DNA from: Paenibacillus terrae
GTDB taxonomy: Bacteria > Bacillota > Bacilli > Paenibacillales > Paenibacillaceae
Assembly: GCF_005217525.1 (NCBI RefSeq)
Contig: NZ_PNXQ01000012.1
Coordinates: forward strand, 214,412 to 278,411
Reading direction: 5' to 3'
Length of the DNA stretch: 64,000 bases
Shown here: piece by piece, positions 24,151 through 34,086 of the stretch
Layout: each line of letters opens with the position of its first letter
Numbering within the stretch: position 1 is the stretch's first letter
Program-made: the position numbers and the translations under genes
The notes under the pieces: generated by a model
What the model was told of the DNA's origin: nothing
Seen by the model: the letters and a program-made list of their open reading frames with translations, nothing else
Database searches by the model: none

Positions 24151-25095
24151 TTAAGAACCTGTCTTAAGGGGAAGCTCGTTGTCGGGCAATTCACTTTGGT
24201 GGACGACTTGCTTCTTGAAATCTGTTCCGTATCGGATAAAAATCCATACCCCGAACAGGATGAAGAAGCCTGCGCCAAATTGTAAAACAGAAAGTTTTTC
24301 TCCCAGCAACACCCAGGCTAGCAAGGAAGAAATAACGGGTTCGCCGAGTACTGCCATCGACACCGCGGTGGCGTTAATGTATTTGAGCAGCCAGTTAAAC
24401 AGGTAATGGCCGAACAGTGTGGGCACTATGGCGAGCAACAGGAACAATCCCCATTCCCGTGGTGCATATCCGGTAAAAGGAATGGCGTTGACCATATTAT
24501 ACAGCGCAAGCGATGTGGCCGCGATGGCGAATACCCAAAAGTTATACACAAAGGCGCTCAAATGCTCGCGCAAATGCTTGCCCATCAGCATATGGATAGA
24601 GACGGCTACCATACCCAAGAAGGACAGTGCATCTCCGAGCAGGGCTTGTCCCGAGGCATGAAAATCTCCGGCTCCGATCGCCAGCGAGCCAACAAAAGCC
24701 AGGCCCATTCCGATGAGCATAGCGCGGTTTGTGCCTGTACGGAAAAACAAAAAAGAACCGAGCATGACAAGGATCGGCTCCAGTGTCATAATAACGGTAG
24801 AGCTTGCAACTGTGGTCAGTCGCAGCGAGCCCATCCAGAGCAAGAAGTGCAGCCCTAGTGCAATACCGGACCAAAGGATCAACATCCATTGCTTGCGGCT
24901 CAGGCTGAATAGCTCGGTACGGTATTTCCAGATCAGAGGCAGCATGATCAGATTGGTCAGGTACAAACGGTACATAGCGATGACGGACACCTCGGCTTCA
25001 GACCATCTCACGAAGATCGAGGAGAACGAAATAGCGATAATACCTACGATGTACAGTAATTCAAAGGAAAATGACGGTTTGTGCGCTTGATTCAT
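24151..25095 (-). CDS. EamA-family (DMT) transporter
   Basis: A 314-residue membrane protein with ten predicted helices in two EamA repeats. Recognisable parts are SFSSIFVRWSEAEVSVIAMYR near the N-terminus and AVLGEPVISSLLAWVLLGEK before the last helices. It is probably an exporter of metabolites or amino acids. ATG 25095 follows GGAG at suitable spacing; the longer frame to 25149 lacks a ribosome site. Confidence 0.85.
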   Translation of the reverse strand: MNQAHKPSFSFELLYIVGIIAISFSSIFVRWSEAEVSVIAMYRLYLTNLIMLPLIWKYRTELFSLSRKQWMLILWSGIALGLHFLLWMGSLRLTTVASSTVIMTLEPILVMLGSFLFFRTGTNRAMLIGMGLAFVGSLAIGAGDFHASGQALLGDALSFLGMVAVSIHMLMGKHLREHLSAFVYNFWVFAIAATSLALYNMVNAIPFTGYAPREWGLFLLLAIVPTLFGHYLFNWLLKYINATAVSMAVLGEPVISSLLAWVLLGEKLSVLQFGAGFFILFGVWIFIRYGTDFKKQVVHQSELPDNELPLKTGS

Positions 25096-25302
25096 GTGAC
25101 AGCTCCATCCAGTACGGAAGAGGAATAATACGTGTACGATTCCTTCCATCGGTATCTCGAAAATTAGGTTTAATACAGCCCATTATACCGTACCTGACAT
25201 CCGCGTGGAATATAAAAAGCGATGCAGGAAGAAGGATTTTAGTATGGAGCTGCGTAGAACTTTTGCCGCACAAACTCGTCTATCATAGTGGAGGTGGATT
25301 TT

Positions 25303-26208
25303 ATGAAAAAACGCAACACATTTTCAATCATACTGTTAACTGTAGTGTCAGTGCTGGCTCTGTCAGCCTGTGGAACGAAACCGCAAACCAATAATACCGC
25401 ACCTCAAGGGGCAGACCAACCGCAAACGCAACAGCCACAAGTGAAACCGGAGCCGATCGCCGAGCCGGAGGCCAAAAAGGGAACAGGCGTATACAACGGA
25501 GCCGCTGACCCGCACACGGTTGAAATTGAAACCAATGGCGAAGCCCAATCTTTCCAACTGGGTGACGGACTGGACACGGTGGTGGCCGGACTTGAGGAAG
25601 GCGATTCAGTCGCATTTGAATACAACGAAAAAGCAGTAGAAGGCGACGCGGTTGCCAAGCAACTGATTTTGACGAAAATTGAAAAAACAGAAGCTGCAAC
25701 AGGCGGCACGCAAAACGGCAGCTCCAGTCAGGCAGTAGGTGGTGAGCGCCCGAAAACGCAAGTTTTTGAGCTTAGCCTTGAAGGGAAAAAAGAAAAGCAG
25801 ACAGCTACATTGGCAAAAGGAGAGGGTTATTCACTGTATGTGTTTGACCCTATGTCCCTGTTTCCTGATCAAAACCGCGTAGCCTTGGCTGTAGATGATA
25901 ACTATTACGCTGAAATTACGAAGCTGCCTTCCGATGTTAATCTGGACGAGCTTCAAAAAGAAGGCGAAAAGGATCTGGCTTCCATCGGTAAAGCGGTGAA
26001 AATAGATAAAGCCAAAGTGCCTCAAGCTCTGACCAGCAGCCGTTTGTTCCTGCAAGCGAACGGTTCGAAGGTCACACGCCAATATATTGTAGTAGAAAAT
26101 AAAACTGGCGGCTTCATCGTGAAGGTAAACATTCCTCAGGGTGAGTCTGCCGAGGGCTTCGAATCCTTCATATATACATCGCTGGACAGCCTACAAGCGA
26201 ACAAGTAA
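25303..26208 (+). CDS. Hypothetical lipoprotein
   Basis: A 301-residue lipoprotein with lipobox ALSACGTK, a Gln/Pro/Glu-rich linker, a small beta-rich part (GVYNGAADPHTVEIETNGEA) and a C-terminal domain of about 140 residues with IDKAKVPQALTSSRLFLQ. I do not recognise a named family. GTGGAGGTGG before ATG 25303 fixes the start. It is alone between the EamA gene and dapH. Confidence 0.75.
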   Translation: MKKRNTFSIILLTVVSVLALSACGTKPQTNNTAPQGADQPQTQQPQVKPEPIAEPEAKKGTGVYNGAADPHTVEIETNGEAQSFQLGDGLDTVVAGLEEGDSVAFEYNEKAVEGDAVAKQLILTKIEKTEAATGGTQNGSSSQAVGGERPKTQVFELSLEGKKEKQTATLAKGEGYSLYVFDPMSLFPDQNRVALAVDDNYYAEITKLPSDVNLDELQKEGEKDLASIGKAVKIDKAKVPQALTSSRLFLQANGSKVTRQYIVVENKTGGFIVKVNIPQGESAEGFESFIYTSLDSLQANK

Positions 26209-26319
26209 CCCGAATCCATAATTGCGAGACCTGTACTTTTGTGCTATAAAGGATGAGAGAATAAGATTATTCCGGCTTGCGAAGTCGTATGAAGCGATGA
26301 AGGAGTTGTTCGATTTACT

Positions 26320-27033
26320 ATGTCCATCGAAATGAACACACAAGAAGTCATCAACGTGATTAAAAACAGCAAGAAAAAGACACCTGTTAAAGTATATGTA
26401 AAGGGGGCTTTGGCTTCCGCATCATTCGGTGAGAATGTTCAAGCTTTTATTTCCGGAGACAGCGGCGTTGTATTTGGCGATTGGGCCGACATCAAGCCCG
26501 TTCTGGACAGTGTTAACGCAAATGAAGAAGACTATGTGGTGGAAAACGACCGCCGCAATTCCGCAGTGCCTATGCTCGATCTGAAAGGCATTAATGCCCG
26601 CATCGAGCCAGGCGCGTATATTCGCGATATGGTTGGTATCGGTAATAACGCAGTCATTATGATGGGGGCAGTCATTAACATCGGTGTCACCATTGGTGAA
26701 GGCACAATGATTGATATGAATGCTGTACTGGGCGGCCGAGTTAAAGTAGGTAACATGTGTCACATCGGTGCAGGCGTAGTCCTTGCGGGTGTTATTGAAC
26801 CTCCATCTGCACAGCCTGTTGTGGTAGAAGACGATGTATTGATCGGTGCGAATGCAGTCGTATTGGAAGGCGTGCGAATCGGTAAAGGTGCAGTCGTTGC
26901 AGCCGGAGCTGTCGTAACCGAAGATGTACCTGAATACTCCGTAGTTGCCGGTACACCTGCACGCGTGATCAAACAGGTCGACGATAAGACCAAATCAAAA
27001 ACTGAAATCTTGAAGGACCTGCGCGTTCTGTAA
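26320..27033 (+). CDS. dapH: Tetrahydrodipicolinate N-acetyltransferase
   Basis: A 237-residue left-handed beta-helix acyltransferase closely resembling B. subtilis Dap[14 protein letters not shown] near the start, [19 protein letters not shown], hexapeptide repeats, then [20 protein letters not shown] and [11 protein letters not shown]. It acetylates tetrahydrodipicolinate in the acetylated branch of diaminopimelate and lysine synthesis, feeding cell-wall DAP. AGGAG lies 14 bases before the ATG, rather far; ATG 26332 is an alternative start. Confidence 0.95.
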   Translation: MSIEMNTQEVINVIKNSKKKTPVKVYVKGALASASFGENVQAFISGDSGVVFGDWADIKPVLDSVNANEEDYVVENDRRNSAVPMLDLKGINARIEPGAYIRDMVGIGNNAVIMMGAVINIGVTIGEGTMIDMNAVLGGRVKVGNMCHIGAGVVLAGVIEPPSAQPVVVEDDVLIGANAVVLEGVRIGKGAVVAAGAVVTEDVPEYSVVAGTPARVIKQVDDKTKSKTEILKDLRVL

Positions 27034-27127
27034 GATTGAAAAAAGAGTTTTTAAATGTACAAAAGGTGAACGATTCCTTGTCAGTGGCATGATGCATTGA
27101 CAGAACAATTTAAGGACGAAGCACAAC

Positions 27128-27175
27128 GGACAAGGCTCGGCGGCTGCGCCGGGCTTTTGTCCTTTTGTTCTTTTG
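27128..27175 (+). terminator. Intrinsic terminator between dapH and dapL
   Basis: GGACAAGGCTCGGCG (27128-27142) pairs with CGCCGGGCTTTTGTCC, followed by TTTTGTTCTTTT. It would reduce read-through from dapH into dapL, although both belong to the same pathway. Confidence 0.7.
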
Positions 27176-27219
27176 TCTGATAAACCTGATAAGTTAGGAA
27201 AAGGAGGCGGATTAGCGGA

Positions 27220-28359
27220 ATGAGTACGGTCGATTATCGTTCTTTTGTTCAAATACGAAGGGATTTGCATCAAATTCCCGAGCCTGGTTTTGAGGAATTT
27301 AAAACGCAGCAGTATCTGCTGAGTTATTTGGCAACGCTCCCTCAGGAGCATCTGGATATTCGTACATGGCGTACTGGCGTACTGGTGCTGATTCATGGAA
27401 CGGCTCCTGCACGTCGATATGGATATCGCTGCGATATGGATGGTTTGCCAATTGTGGAGGAGACGGGCTATGATTTTCGTTCAACCCATCCCGGCTACAT
27501 GCATGCTTGCGGTCATGATTTACATATGACGATTGGATTGGGTATTGTTTCTCACTTTGCAAACCACCCGATCAAGGATGACCTGGTTGTATTGTTTCAG
27601 CCTGCCGAGGAAGGACCGGGCGGAGCGTTGCCGATGCGCGACAGCGCAGAATTGGCAGACTGGCTACCAGATGAAATTGTCGCGCTGCATGTTGCACCCG
27701 AATATCCTGTTGGCACGATTGCGACTCGCCCGGGCATCCTATTTGCCAATACGTCGGAGCTTTTCATCGTCTTGAAGGGTACGGGCGGACATGCGGCATA
27801 TCCGCACAAGGCTAATGATATGGTGGTGGCGGCCTGTCAGCTGGTTGGACAATTGCAAACAGTTGTAGCACGTAATGTGAATCCACTGGATTCAGCAGTC
27901 ATTACGATAGGCAAGGTCAGCGGCGGTACGAAGCAGAACATTATTGCGGAAACAGCCCGTCTGGAGGGTACGATCCGAACGTTGTCAGCCGATACGATGA
28001 CACTGGTTAAATCACGGATTGAAGCGCTGGTGCGCGGTGTTGAAGCTGGGTTTGAATGCCATGCAGAAATTCATTATGGCTCAAATTACTTGCAAGTGTT
28101 CAATGAAGCCAAGGTGACAGAGGAATTTATGAACTGGGTCCGTGAACGGCAGGATGTACAGCTCATTGAATGCGCGGAAGCGATGACCGGAGAGGATTTT
28201 GGATATTTTCTGGAGCGGATTCCGGGTCTGATGTTCTGGCTTGGCGTCGACACGCCTTATGGTCTGCACCATGCCAAGCTGGAGCCTGCGGAGGAAGCCA
28301 TTGGGGTGGCGATTCGTGTATTGACAGACTATTTTGCATGGAAATCTCAAGTTCAATGA
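27220..28359 (+). CDS. dapL: N-acetyldiaminopimelate deacetylase
   Basis: A 379-residue M20-family amidohydrolase like B. subtilis YkuR/DapL. Metal-binding motifs are [10 protein letters not shown] and [11 protein letters not shown]; the dimerisation domain follows, and the end has [20 protein letters not shown] and the last His in LHHAKLEP. It removes the acetyl group from N-acetyl-LL-diaminopimelate. AAAGGAGG precedes the ATG. Together with dapH and patA (32738) it supplies the three special steps of the acetylase branch. Confidence 0.93.
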   Translation: MSTVDYRSFVQIRRDLHQIPEPGFEEFKTQQYLLSYLATLPQEHLDIRTWRTGVLVLIHGTAPARRYGYRCDMDGLPIVEETGYDFRSTHPGYMHACGHDLHMTIGLGIVSHFANHPIKDDLVVLFQPAEEGPGGALPMRDSAELADWLPDEIVALHVAPEYPVGTIATRPGILFANTSELFIVLKGTGGHAAYPHKANDMVVAACQLVGQLQTVVARNVNPLDSAVITIGKVSGGTKQNIIAETARLEGTIRTLSADTMTLVKSRIEALVRGVEAGFECHAEIHYGSNYLQVFNEAKVTEEFMNWVRERQDVQLIECAEAMTGEDFGYFLERIPGLMFWLGVDTPYGLHHAKLEPAEEAIGVAIRVLTDYFAWKSQVQ

Positions 28360-28429
28360 TAGGCTCTGAATAAATAGGTTTAATGAAGTGAATGAAATGG
28401 AATGAAGTCGAATGTTGAGGGAGGGTGTT

Positions 28430-29539
28430 ATGGGAGAGCAAACCATCATCCGATTCGAACGGGTGACCAAGCAATATGACAACGATCCACCGGTGCTGGC
28501 TGATGTCAGCTTTGAGATTGAACGTGGCAAATTCTATACGCTGCTGGGGCCCTCCGGCTGCGGTAAAACGACAATTTTGCGTATGATTGCGGGTTTTGCA
28601 GAGCCGACGGAAGGCTCGATTTATTTGAATGACAAGCTGATTAATCGTGTTCCGGCCAATGAACGGCAGGTTAATACGGTATTTCAGGACTATGCCTTAT
28701 TTCCACATCTGAATGTGTTTGAAAATGTGGCTTTCGGTTTGCGGATCAAAAAGATGAACAATAAGACCATTCAGGAGAAGGTTGCGCAGGCATTGTCCTT
28801 TGTCAATCTGGAGGGCTACGACGAACGGGAAATTTCTGAAATGTCCGGAGGGCAACGCCAGCGTGTCGCCATTGCACGGGCCATTGTCAATGAGCCGGAC
28901 GTTCTGCTGCTGGATGAGCCGCTGTCTGCACTGGATTTAAAGCTGCGAACAGAAATGCAGTATATTTTGCGTGAAATGCAGCAGCGTCTTGGGATCACCT
29001 TTATTTTCGTTACGCATGATCAGGAGGAAGCGCTGGCCATGTCGGACGAGATTTTTGTCATGAACAAAGGGAAGATTGAGCAGAGCGGTACCCCGAATGA
29101 TATTTATGATGAGCCGATCAATCGGTTTGTTGCCGATTTTATCGGGGAATCCAACATTGTTCCAGGACGCATGATTGCGGATTATCAGGTGGAGTTTAAC
29201 GGTCGGCAGTTTGAATGTGTCGATGGAGGATTACGCCCGAATGAAGCGATTGAAATTGTCATTCGACCCGAGGATTTGGAGATTACAACCGTTACAGAGG
29301 GCAAGCTGCGAGTAAAGGTGGATACCCAGTTGTTCCGTGGTGTTCACTATGAAATTAGCTGCTATGATGATTCCGGTCAGGAGTGGCTGGTGCATTCTAC
29401 CAAAAAGGCGGAGCTGGGCAGTGAAATCGGCCTCCATTTTGACCCGGAAGCGATCCATGTGATGCGGTTCGGGGAAACAGAGGAAGAATTTGATCGGCGT
29501 CTGGAGGCCTATGAAGAGGTGGAGCAGCATGTCCGGTAA
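28430..29539 (+). CDS. potA: Spermidine/putrescine ABC transporter ATP-binding protein
   Basis: A 369-residue ATPase: Walker [15 protein letters not shown]-loop [12 protein letters not shown], signature [14 protein letters not shown], Walker [13 protein letters not shown], switch His in FVTHDQEEA, and a C-terminal TOBE domain. It powers polyamine import through PotB/PotC. GAGGGAGGG supports ATG 28430. It is the first gene of the potABCD operon; its last 11 bp overlap the start of potB. Confidence 0.95.
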   Translation: MGEQTIIRFERVTKQYDNDPPVLADVSFEIERGKFYTLLGPSGCGKTTILRMIAGFAEPTEGSIYLNDKLINRVPANERQVNTVFQDYALFPHLNVFENVAFGLRIKKMNNKTIQEKVAQALSFVNLEGYDEREISEMSGGQRQRVAIARAIVNEPDVLLLDEPLSALDLKLRTEMQYILREMQQRLGITFIFVTHDQEEALAMSDEIFVMNKGKIEQSGTPNDIYDEPINRFVADFIGESNIVPGRMIADYQVEFNGRQFECVDGGLRPNEAIEIVIRPEDLEITTVTEGKLRVKVDTQLFRGVHYEISCYDDSGQEWLVHSTKKAELGSEIGLHFDPEAIHVMRFGETEEEFDRRLEAYEEVEQHVR

Positions 29540-30341
29540 TACAAGAGCAGCGTATCTGCTGCCTTACTATTTATGGATTGTGCTGTTCGTAGCAGCCCCG
29601 GTCGTGCTTGTATTTTACTATTCGCTATTTGATGTAGACGGTCATTTCACGTTCAGCAACTATGCTCAATTTCTGACCCCTGTCTATTTGAGCATGACGC
29701 TTAGCTCATTTTGGTATGCGTTCTTGATTACGGTATTTTCGCTGCTCGTCGCTTATCCGGCTGCGTATTTGCTGACCCGAACCAAGCATAAGCAACTGTG
29801 GCTATTGCTCATTATTTTGCCGACATGGATTAACCTATTGCTTAAAACATATGCTTTTATCGGGATTTTTGGTACTTATGGTCCGGTGAATGCTGTGTTG
29901 GGCTTGGTCGGATGGGGTGGTCAGCAATTATTGTTTACCAGCTCCAGCTTTGTGTTTGTATCGGTTTATATTTTTGTGCCGTTTATGATTTTGCCCATCT
30001 ATAATGCGCTGGAAGGGTTGAATCCTTCACTGCTGGATGCCGCGCGTGATCTGGGCGCTTCCAAGTGGACGGCGTTTCGCCGGGTTATTTTCCCATTAAC
30101 GCTATCTGGTGTGCGATCCGGGTGTATGGCGGTATTCATCCCGGCGCTATCGCTGTTTATGATTACCCGTCTGATTGCGGGCAACCGTGTCATTACATTA
30201 GGGACGGCGATTGAGCAGCATTTTCTGGTCACACAGGATTGGGGCATGGGCTCTACGGTAGCGGTGTTCCTGATTTTGGCGATGGCGATTCTTATGCTAA
30301 TTACCTCGGGAGCGAAACGGAGGGTGCGGCATGGCAAATAA
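29529..30341 (+). CDS. potB: Spermidine/putrescine ABC transporter permease
   Basis: A 270-residue permease with six membrane segments and the EAA-type loop [22 protein letters not shown] 29529 lies inside the end of potA, preceded by GAGGTGGAG, indicating translational coupling. It forms a heterodimer with PotC. Confidence 0.94.
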   Translation: MSGNTRAAYLLPYYLWIVLFVAAPVVLVFYYSLFDVDGHFTFSNYAQFLTPVYLSMTLSSFWYAFLITVFSLLVAYPAAYLLTRTKHKQLWLLLIILPTWINLLLKTYAFIGIFGTYGPVNAVLGLVGWGGQQLLFTSSSFVFVSVYIFVPFMILPIYNALEGLNPSLLDAARDLGASKWTAFRRVIFPLTLSGVRSGCMAVFIPALSLFMITRLIAGNRVITLGTAIEQHFLVTQDWGMGSTVAVFLILAMAILMLITSGAKRRVRHGK

Positions 30342-31152
30342 AAACCGATTCGGGAATATTTATTTGGTGCTCGTCTTTCTTGTGTTGTATGCACCTATTT
30401 TGTACTTGATGTATTATTCGTTCAATAGTGGTGGGACGATGCACCAATTTGAAGGGTTTACGCTCCAATACTACAAAGAGGTGTTTGCCGACACCCGCTT
30501 GATCATCATTGTCATTAACACCTTGGTTATTGCGTTGTTATCGTCTGCGCTGGCTACGATTATTGGCATCATGGGAGCGTTGGCTATTCACCAGATGCAG
30601 AACCGTCGGGTTAAAAATACACTGTTGTCGCTCAACAATGTGCTGATCGTGAACCCGGACGTCATTATTGGCGCATCCTTCCTCATTTTGTTCACGATGG
30701 TGGGGATCAAGCTGGGCTTTTACTCGGTGTTGTTGTCCCATATTGCATTTAGTGTGCCGATTGCCGTCATTATGATATTGCCGCGGCTTCAGGAAATGAG
30801 TCCATCACTGGTGGATGCGGCCCGGGATTTGGGTGCCAGTCGGATGGATGTGCTGACCAAGGTGATTTTACCTTTTATCAAGCCGGGGATTTACGCAGGC
30901 TTCTTTATGGCGTTAACGTACTCGCTGGACGATTTTGCGGTGACCTTTTTTGTGACAGGCAGCGGCTATTCTACCTTATCAGTGGAAATTTACTCGCGTG
31001 CCCGCCAAGGGGTTTCCCTGTCTATTAATGCGCTGTCCACGCTCATTTTCCTGTTTACCGTGCTGTTGGTGGTGGGCTATTACTTTATTATGCGCAAGGC
31101 GAACCGGAATGGGAAAAAGGAGCCTGCGGCGGAAATGGGGGTACCTAGATGA
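30331..31152 (+). CDS. potC: Spermidine/putrescine ABC transporter permease
   Basis: A 273-residue permease with six membrane helices and the loop [19 protein letters not shown]. It overlaps potB by 11 bp and is preceded by GGAGGGTGCGGC. Partner of PotB. Confidence 0.94.
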   Translation: MANKNRFGNIYLVLVFLVLYAPILYLMYYSFNSGGTMHQFEGFTLQYYKEVFADTRLIIIVINTLVIALLSSALATIIGIMGALAIHQMQNRRVKNTLLSLNNVLIVNPDVIIGASFLILFTMVGIKLGFYSVLLSHIAFSVPIAVIMILPRLQEMSPSLVDAARDLGASRMDVLTKVILPFIKPGIYAGFFMALTYSLDDFAVTFFVTGSGYSTLSVEIYSRARQGVSLSINALSTLIFLFTVLLVVGYYFIMRKANRNGKKEPAAEMGVPR

Positions 31153-32222
31153 AGTCGCTTGTACGCGTGTTTCTGTCGATTTTTATCATCTCGTTCGGTC
31201 TGATGGGGGTGGCGGCCTGGCTCAATTCCAGTCAAGGCTATTCCGGTGGCAATACGCTGACGGTCTACAACTGGGGAGACTATATCGACCCTGATCTGCT
31301 GGCAAGGTTCCAGAAGGAGACGGGGATTACCGTCATTTATCAGACGTTCGACTCCAACGAGGCGATGCTGACGAAAATTGAGCAGGGAGGAACATCGTTT
31401 GATGTAGCGGTTCCTTCGGAGTATGCTCTGGCTAAAATGAAGCAGGAGCACCTGTTGCTCCCTTTGGATCACAGCAAGCTGCCGAATTTGAAGCATGTGG
31501 ATGCTCATTTTCTGAACCTTTCGTTTGACCCGAAAAACCAATACTCTGTGCCGTATTTTTGGGGTACGGTTGGGATTGTGTTCAACCCGGAGCTAACGAA
31601 GGGCATTGATTTTCATAGCTGGGACGGTCTGTGGAATCCAAAGCTGCGTAACAACCTCCTGCTGGTCGATGGTGCGAGGGAAGTCGTGGGTATGTCGCTG
31701 AACAGTCTCCACTATTCCTTGAACGATACGAATGAGGCGCATTTGCAGCAAGCTTTAGCGAAGCTGGAGAAATTAGCGCCCAATGTCAAGGCCGTTGTTG
31801 GTGATGAGATTAAAATGCTGCTGGCTAACGAGGAGGCTGCTGCCGGTGTTGTGTGGTCCGGCGATGCGTCCGAAATCATGGACCAGAACGACAAGCTGGA
31901 CTACATCGTGCCGGATGAAGGCTCCAACCTGTGGTTTGATAACATGGTTATTCCGAAAACCGCTACCCATGTGGAAGCGGCCCATAAGTTCATCAATTTC
32001 ATGATGCAGCCCGATGTAGCCGCCCAAAATGCCGAGTTTGTAGGCTACTCCACACCAAACGCGGATGGAAAAAAGCTGTTGCCAGAGGATATATCCGGTG
32101 ACGAGCGCTTCTATCCTCCATCTGAGATTACAGATAAGCTGGAGGTCTACGACAACCTTGGCAAGCGGATGCTGGCTCATTACAATGAATTGTTCCTGCA
32201 ATTCAAAATGCATTTAAAATAG
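31149..32222 (+). CDS. potD: Spermidine/putrescine-binding protein
   Basis: A 357-residue PotD-type binding protein: one N-terminal hydrophobic segment (VFLSIFIISFGLMGVAAWL) without a lipobox Cys, then LTVYNWGDYIDPDLL, a polyamine-site signature, and YFWGTVGIVFNPE. The lack of a lipid-anchoring Cys suggests anchoring by an uncleaved signal helix. Overlaps potC by ATGA. Confidence 0.94.
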   Translation: MKSLVRVFLSIFIISFGLMGVAAWLNSSQGYSGGNTLTVYNWGDYIDPDLLARFQKETGITVIYQTFDSNEAMLTKIEQGGTSFDVAVPSEYALAKMKQEHLLLPLDHSKLPNLKHVDAHFLNLSFDPKNQYSVPYFWGTVGIVFNPELTKGIDFHSWDGLWNPKLRNNLLLVDGAREVVGMSLNSLHYSLNDTNEAHLQQALAKLEKLAPNVKAVVGDEIKMLLANEEAAAGVVWSGDASEIMDQNDKLDYIVPDEGSNLWFDNMVIPKTATHVEAAHKFINFMMQPDVAAQNAEFVGYSTPNADGKKLLPEDISGDERFYPPSEITDKLEVYDNLGKRMLAHYNELFLQFKMHLK

Positions 32223-32237
32223 AGAGTGGCGGCGCAT

Positions 32238-32424
32238 GGATTCAGGTTTGAGCTTTAAAGGACGCTGCGGAGACGGATGGTGCTTCCCATCGCCACCGCC
32301 CCCGGATTTCCGGAATGAAGCCTGGGTTTAGGGGGAAATCCGGGGACAAAAGCGACCGCTTACGCTTGTCCAGCACCATTCCGTCCCCTCCGCTGCGCCG
32401 TGCTTAAAGCACACGAATGAATCC
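32238..32424. mobile_element. MITE-like palindromic element
   Basis: A 187-bp element with long imperfect inverted ends: GGATTCAGGTTTGAGCTTTA at the left, and the complement of the right end begins GGATTCATTCGTGTGCTTTA; GCTGCGGAG...GGATGGTGCT and AGCACCATTCCG also pair. The inner GGGGGAAATCCGGGGACAA matches the MITE at 7186-7407. No gene inside. Confidence 0.65.
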
Positions 32425-32454
32425 CACGCCGATGTGGGAGTAGTAGGTGAACGA

Positions 32455-32496
32455 ACAGGCCCTTGAACCACCTGTACAGGTGGTTCAAGGGCCTGT
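32455..32496. terminator. Perfect 42-bp palindrome, likely bidirectional terminator
   Basis: ACAGGCCCTTGAACCACC-TGTACA-GGTGGTTCAAGGGCCTGT is a perfect palindrome followed by TTTTA. It lies between potD and the converging patA gene and can serve as terminator in both directions, though the MITE-like elements on both sides are also structured. Confidence 0.7.
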
Positions 32497-32599
32497 TTTA
32501 TGTTTACTCACCGTGCAAAGCGGTGAGAGGGGTACTTCTTTTCCCCTGCGCCCCACATGCTCAAAGGAATTTGGTGACTTTAAGGCGGGTAGTAGCGAA

Positions 32600-32721
32600 G
32601 CGGGCCATTTGAATCTGGAGAAGCGGCAGCGTTCGCCTTTGCAGAGGGATTCTTACCACTAAATGTCTTATACAATCCAAGAATCTCTCAGCAACAGCGA
32701 TCGGAAGATCAAATGGCCCGC
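32600..32721. mobile_element. MITE-like palindromic element
   Basis: A 122-bp element with inverted ends GCGGGCCATTTGA (32600-32612) and TCAAATGGCCCGC (32709-32721), and inner AGAGGGATTCTT/AAGAATCTCT. It shares ATCTGGAGAAGCG and AGCGTTCGCC with the element inside the two-component locus. No coding capacity; ends 16 bp from the patA stop. Confidence 0.68.
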
Positions 32722-32737
32722 GAAGCCTCCTTCCACC

Positions 32738-33901
32738 TTAACTCCCCACAATTCCTTTAACAAACCCCTCTATTTTATCCAACCCTTGCTCCAGCACATC
32801 CTGTCCATAAGCATAGGACAACCGAATGTATCCTTCGCCATAGGAGGAAAAGGCATCTCCCGGCACAACAGCCACTCCATGCTCTTCCAGCAGCTTTACG
32901 GTGAAATCCATTGAGCTTAAGCCAAAATGGGCGATGGAAGGAAAAAGATAAAAGGCCCCCTCCGGCTTTTCAAGCGGAATGCCCATGTCGGTTAGCCTTC
33001 CGTGCACATAATCACGGCGCTTGCGGTATTCCTCGCGCATCGGAAGTGCATCGTCGACACCGACGGTCAAGGCTTCCAGCGCAGCATATTGGCTAATCGA
33101 ACTGGCACAGGTCACGTTGTATTGATGAACCTTGACCATGTGCTGTGTAATTGCAGCAGGTGCAAGTGTGAAACCAATACGCCAGCCCGTCATGGAGTGC
33201 GATTTGGATAAGCCGTTGATGACGATGGTACGCTCTTGCATGCCCGGAAGGGCTGCAATAGACACGTGTGGCGCATCGTAAATCAGTTCGCTATATATTT
33301 CATCTGAAATGATAAACAGATCACGGCCTCTCAGCAAATCTGCGACGGCTTCCAGCTCTTCGCGGCTCATCACTCGTCCGGTTGGGTTTGAAGGATATCC
33401 GAGGATGACGGCTTTCGTCCGTTCGGTCAAATACGGCTCCAGCACCTCGGCGGTCAGCTTAAAGCCGCTATTGCGGGTGTCAGCCAGCACGGGCACCCCA
33501 CCTGACAAGCGAATCAATGGCTCGTATCCGGGGTAGATGGGCACAGGCAAAATGACTTCGTCACCGGGTGACAAAATCGTGCGCAGGGCAATATCCAGCG
33601 CTTCGCTGGCTCCGTTCGTTACGATAACCTCATCCTGTCCACGGTAATTCAGTCCGTATTTATGGGATACAAACGCCGCTGCCGCTTCCCGCAGTTCGGG
33701 CAGTCCCGGGTTTGGCGTATAGGACGTGCGTCCTTCGTTAATCGCCTGGTGGGCAGCTTCCATAATATGCGGAGGGGTAGGGAAATCCGGCTGTCCAATC
33801 GTTAAGGACAGGGTTCCGGGCAATGCGGCAACCTTATTGGCAATTTTGCGGATGCCGCTGATTTGAATGTTTTTAACCTGATCGTTAAGCAAATGCTCCA
33901 T
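32738..33901 (-). CDS. patA: N-acetyl-LL-diaminopimelate aminotransferase
   Basis: A 387-residue class I/II PLP aminotransferase closely resembling B. subtilis PatA (start MEHLLNDQVKNIQISGIRK, PIYPGYEPLIRLSGG, YPSNPTGR). The PLP lysine is in GLSKSHSMTGWRIGF. It converts N-acetyl-2-amino-6-oxopimelate to N-acetyl-LL-DAP with glutamate, the step between DapH and DapL. It is on the opposite strand to these and separated from them by potABCD. Confidence 0.92.
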   Translation of the reverse strand: MEHLLNDQVKNIQISGIRKIANKVAALPGTLSLTIGQPDFPTPPHIMEAAHQAINEGRTSYTPNPGLPELREAAAAFVSHKYGLNYRGQDEVIVTNGASEALDIALRTILSPGDEVILPVPIYPGYEPLIRLSGGVPVLADTRNSGFKLTAEVLEPYLTERTKAVILGYPSNPTGRVMSREELEAVADLLRGRDLFIISDEIYSELIYDAPHVSIAALPGMQERTIVINGLSKSHSMTGWRIGFTLAPAAITQHMVKVHQYNVTCASSISQYAALEALTVGVDDALPMREEYRKRRDYVHGRLTDMGIPLEKPEGAFYLFPSIAHFGLSSMDFTVKLLEEHGVAVVPGDAFSSYGEGYIRLSYAYGQDVLEQGLDKIEGFVKGIVGS

Positions 33902-34086
33902 AGCGTGTGTGCCACCTTTTTCTGTATTAGAACAAGTTTACAATAATTTGATCTCATTATGCTACGGTGAGAACTATTCATTTTACATAATTCAGGTACT
34001 GGTTTGACTAATTTATGGTATGTTTAAACATGGAATATATATTGTAAGCGTGATCATATCTAAAATTGGGAGGAGCGCGTCTTTTG

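Noticed and set aside
26422-26763. Minus-strand frames inside dapH
   Set aside because: Antisense to the conserved hexapeptide repeats; no start signals.
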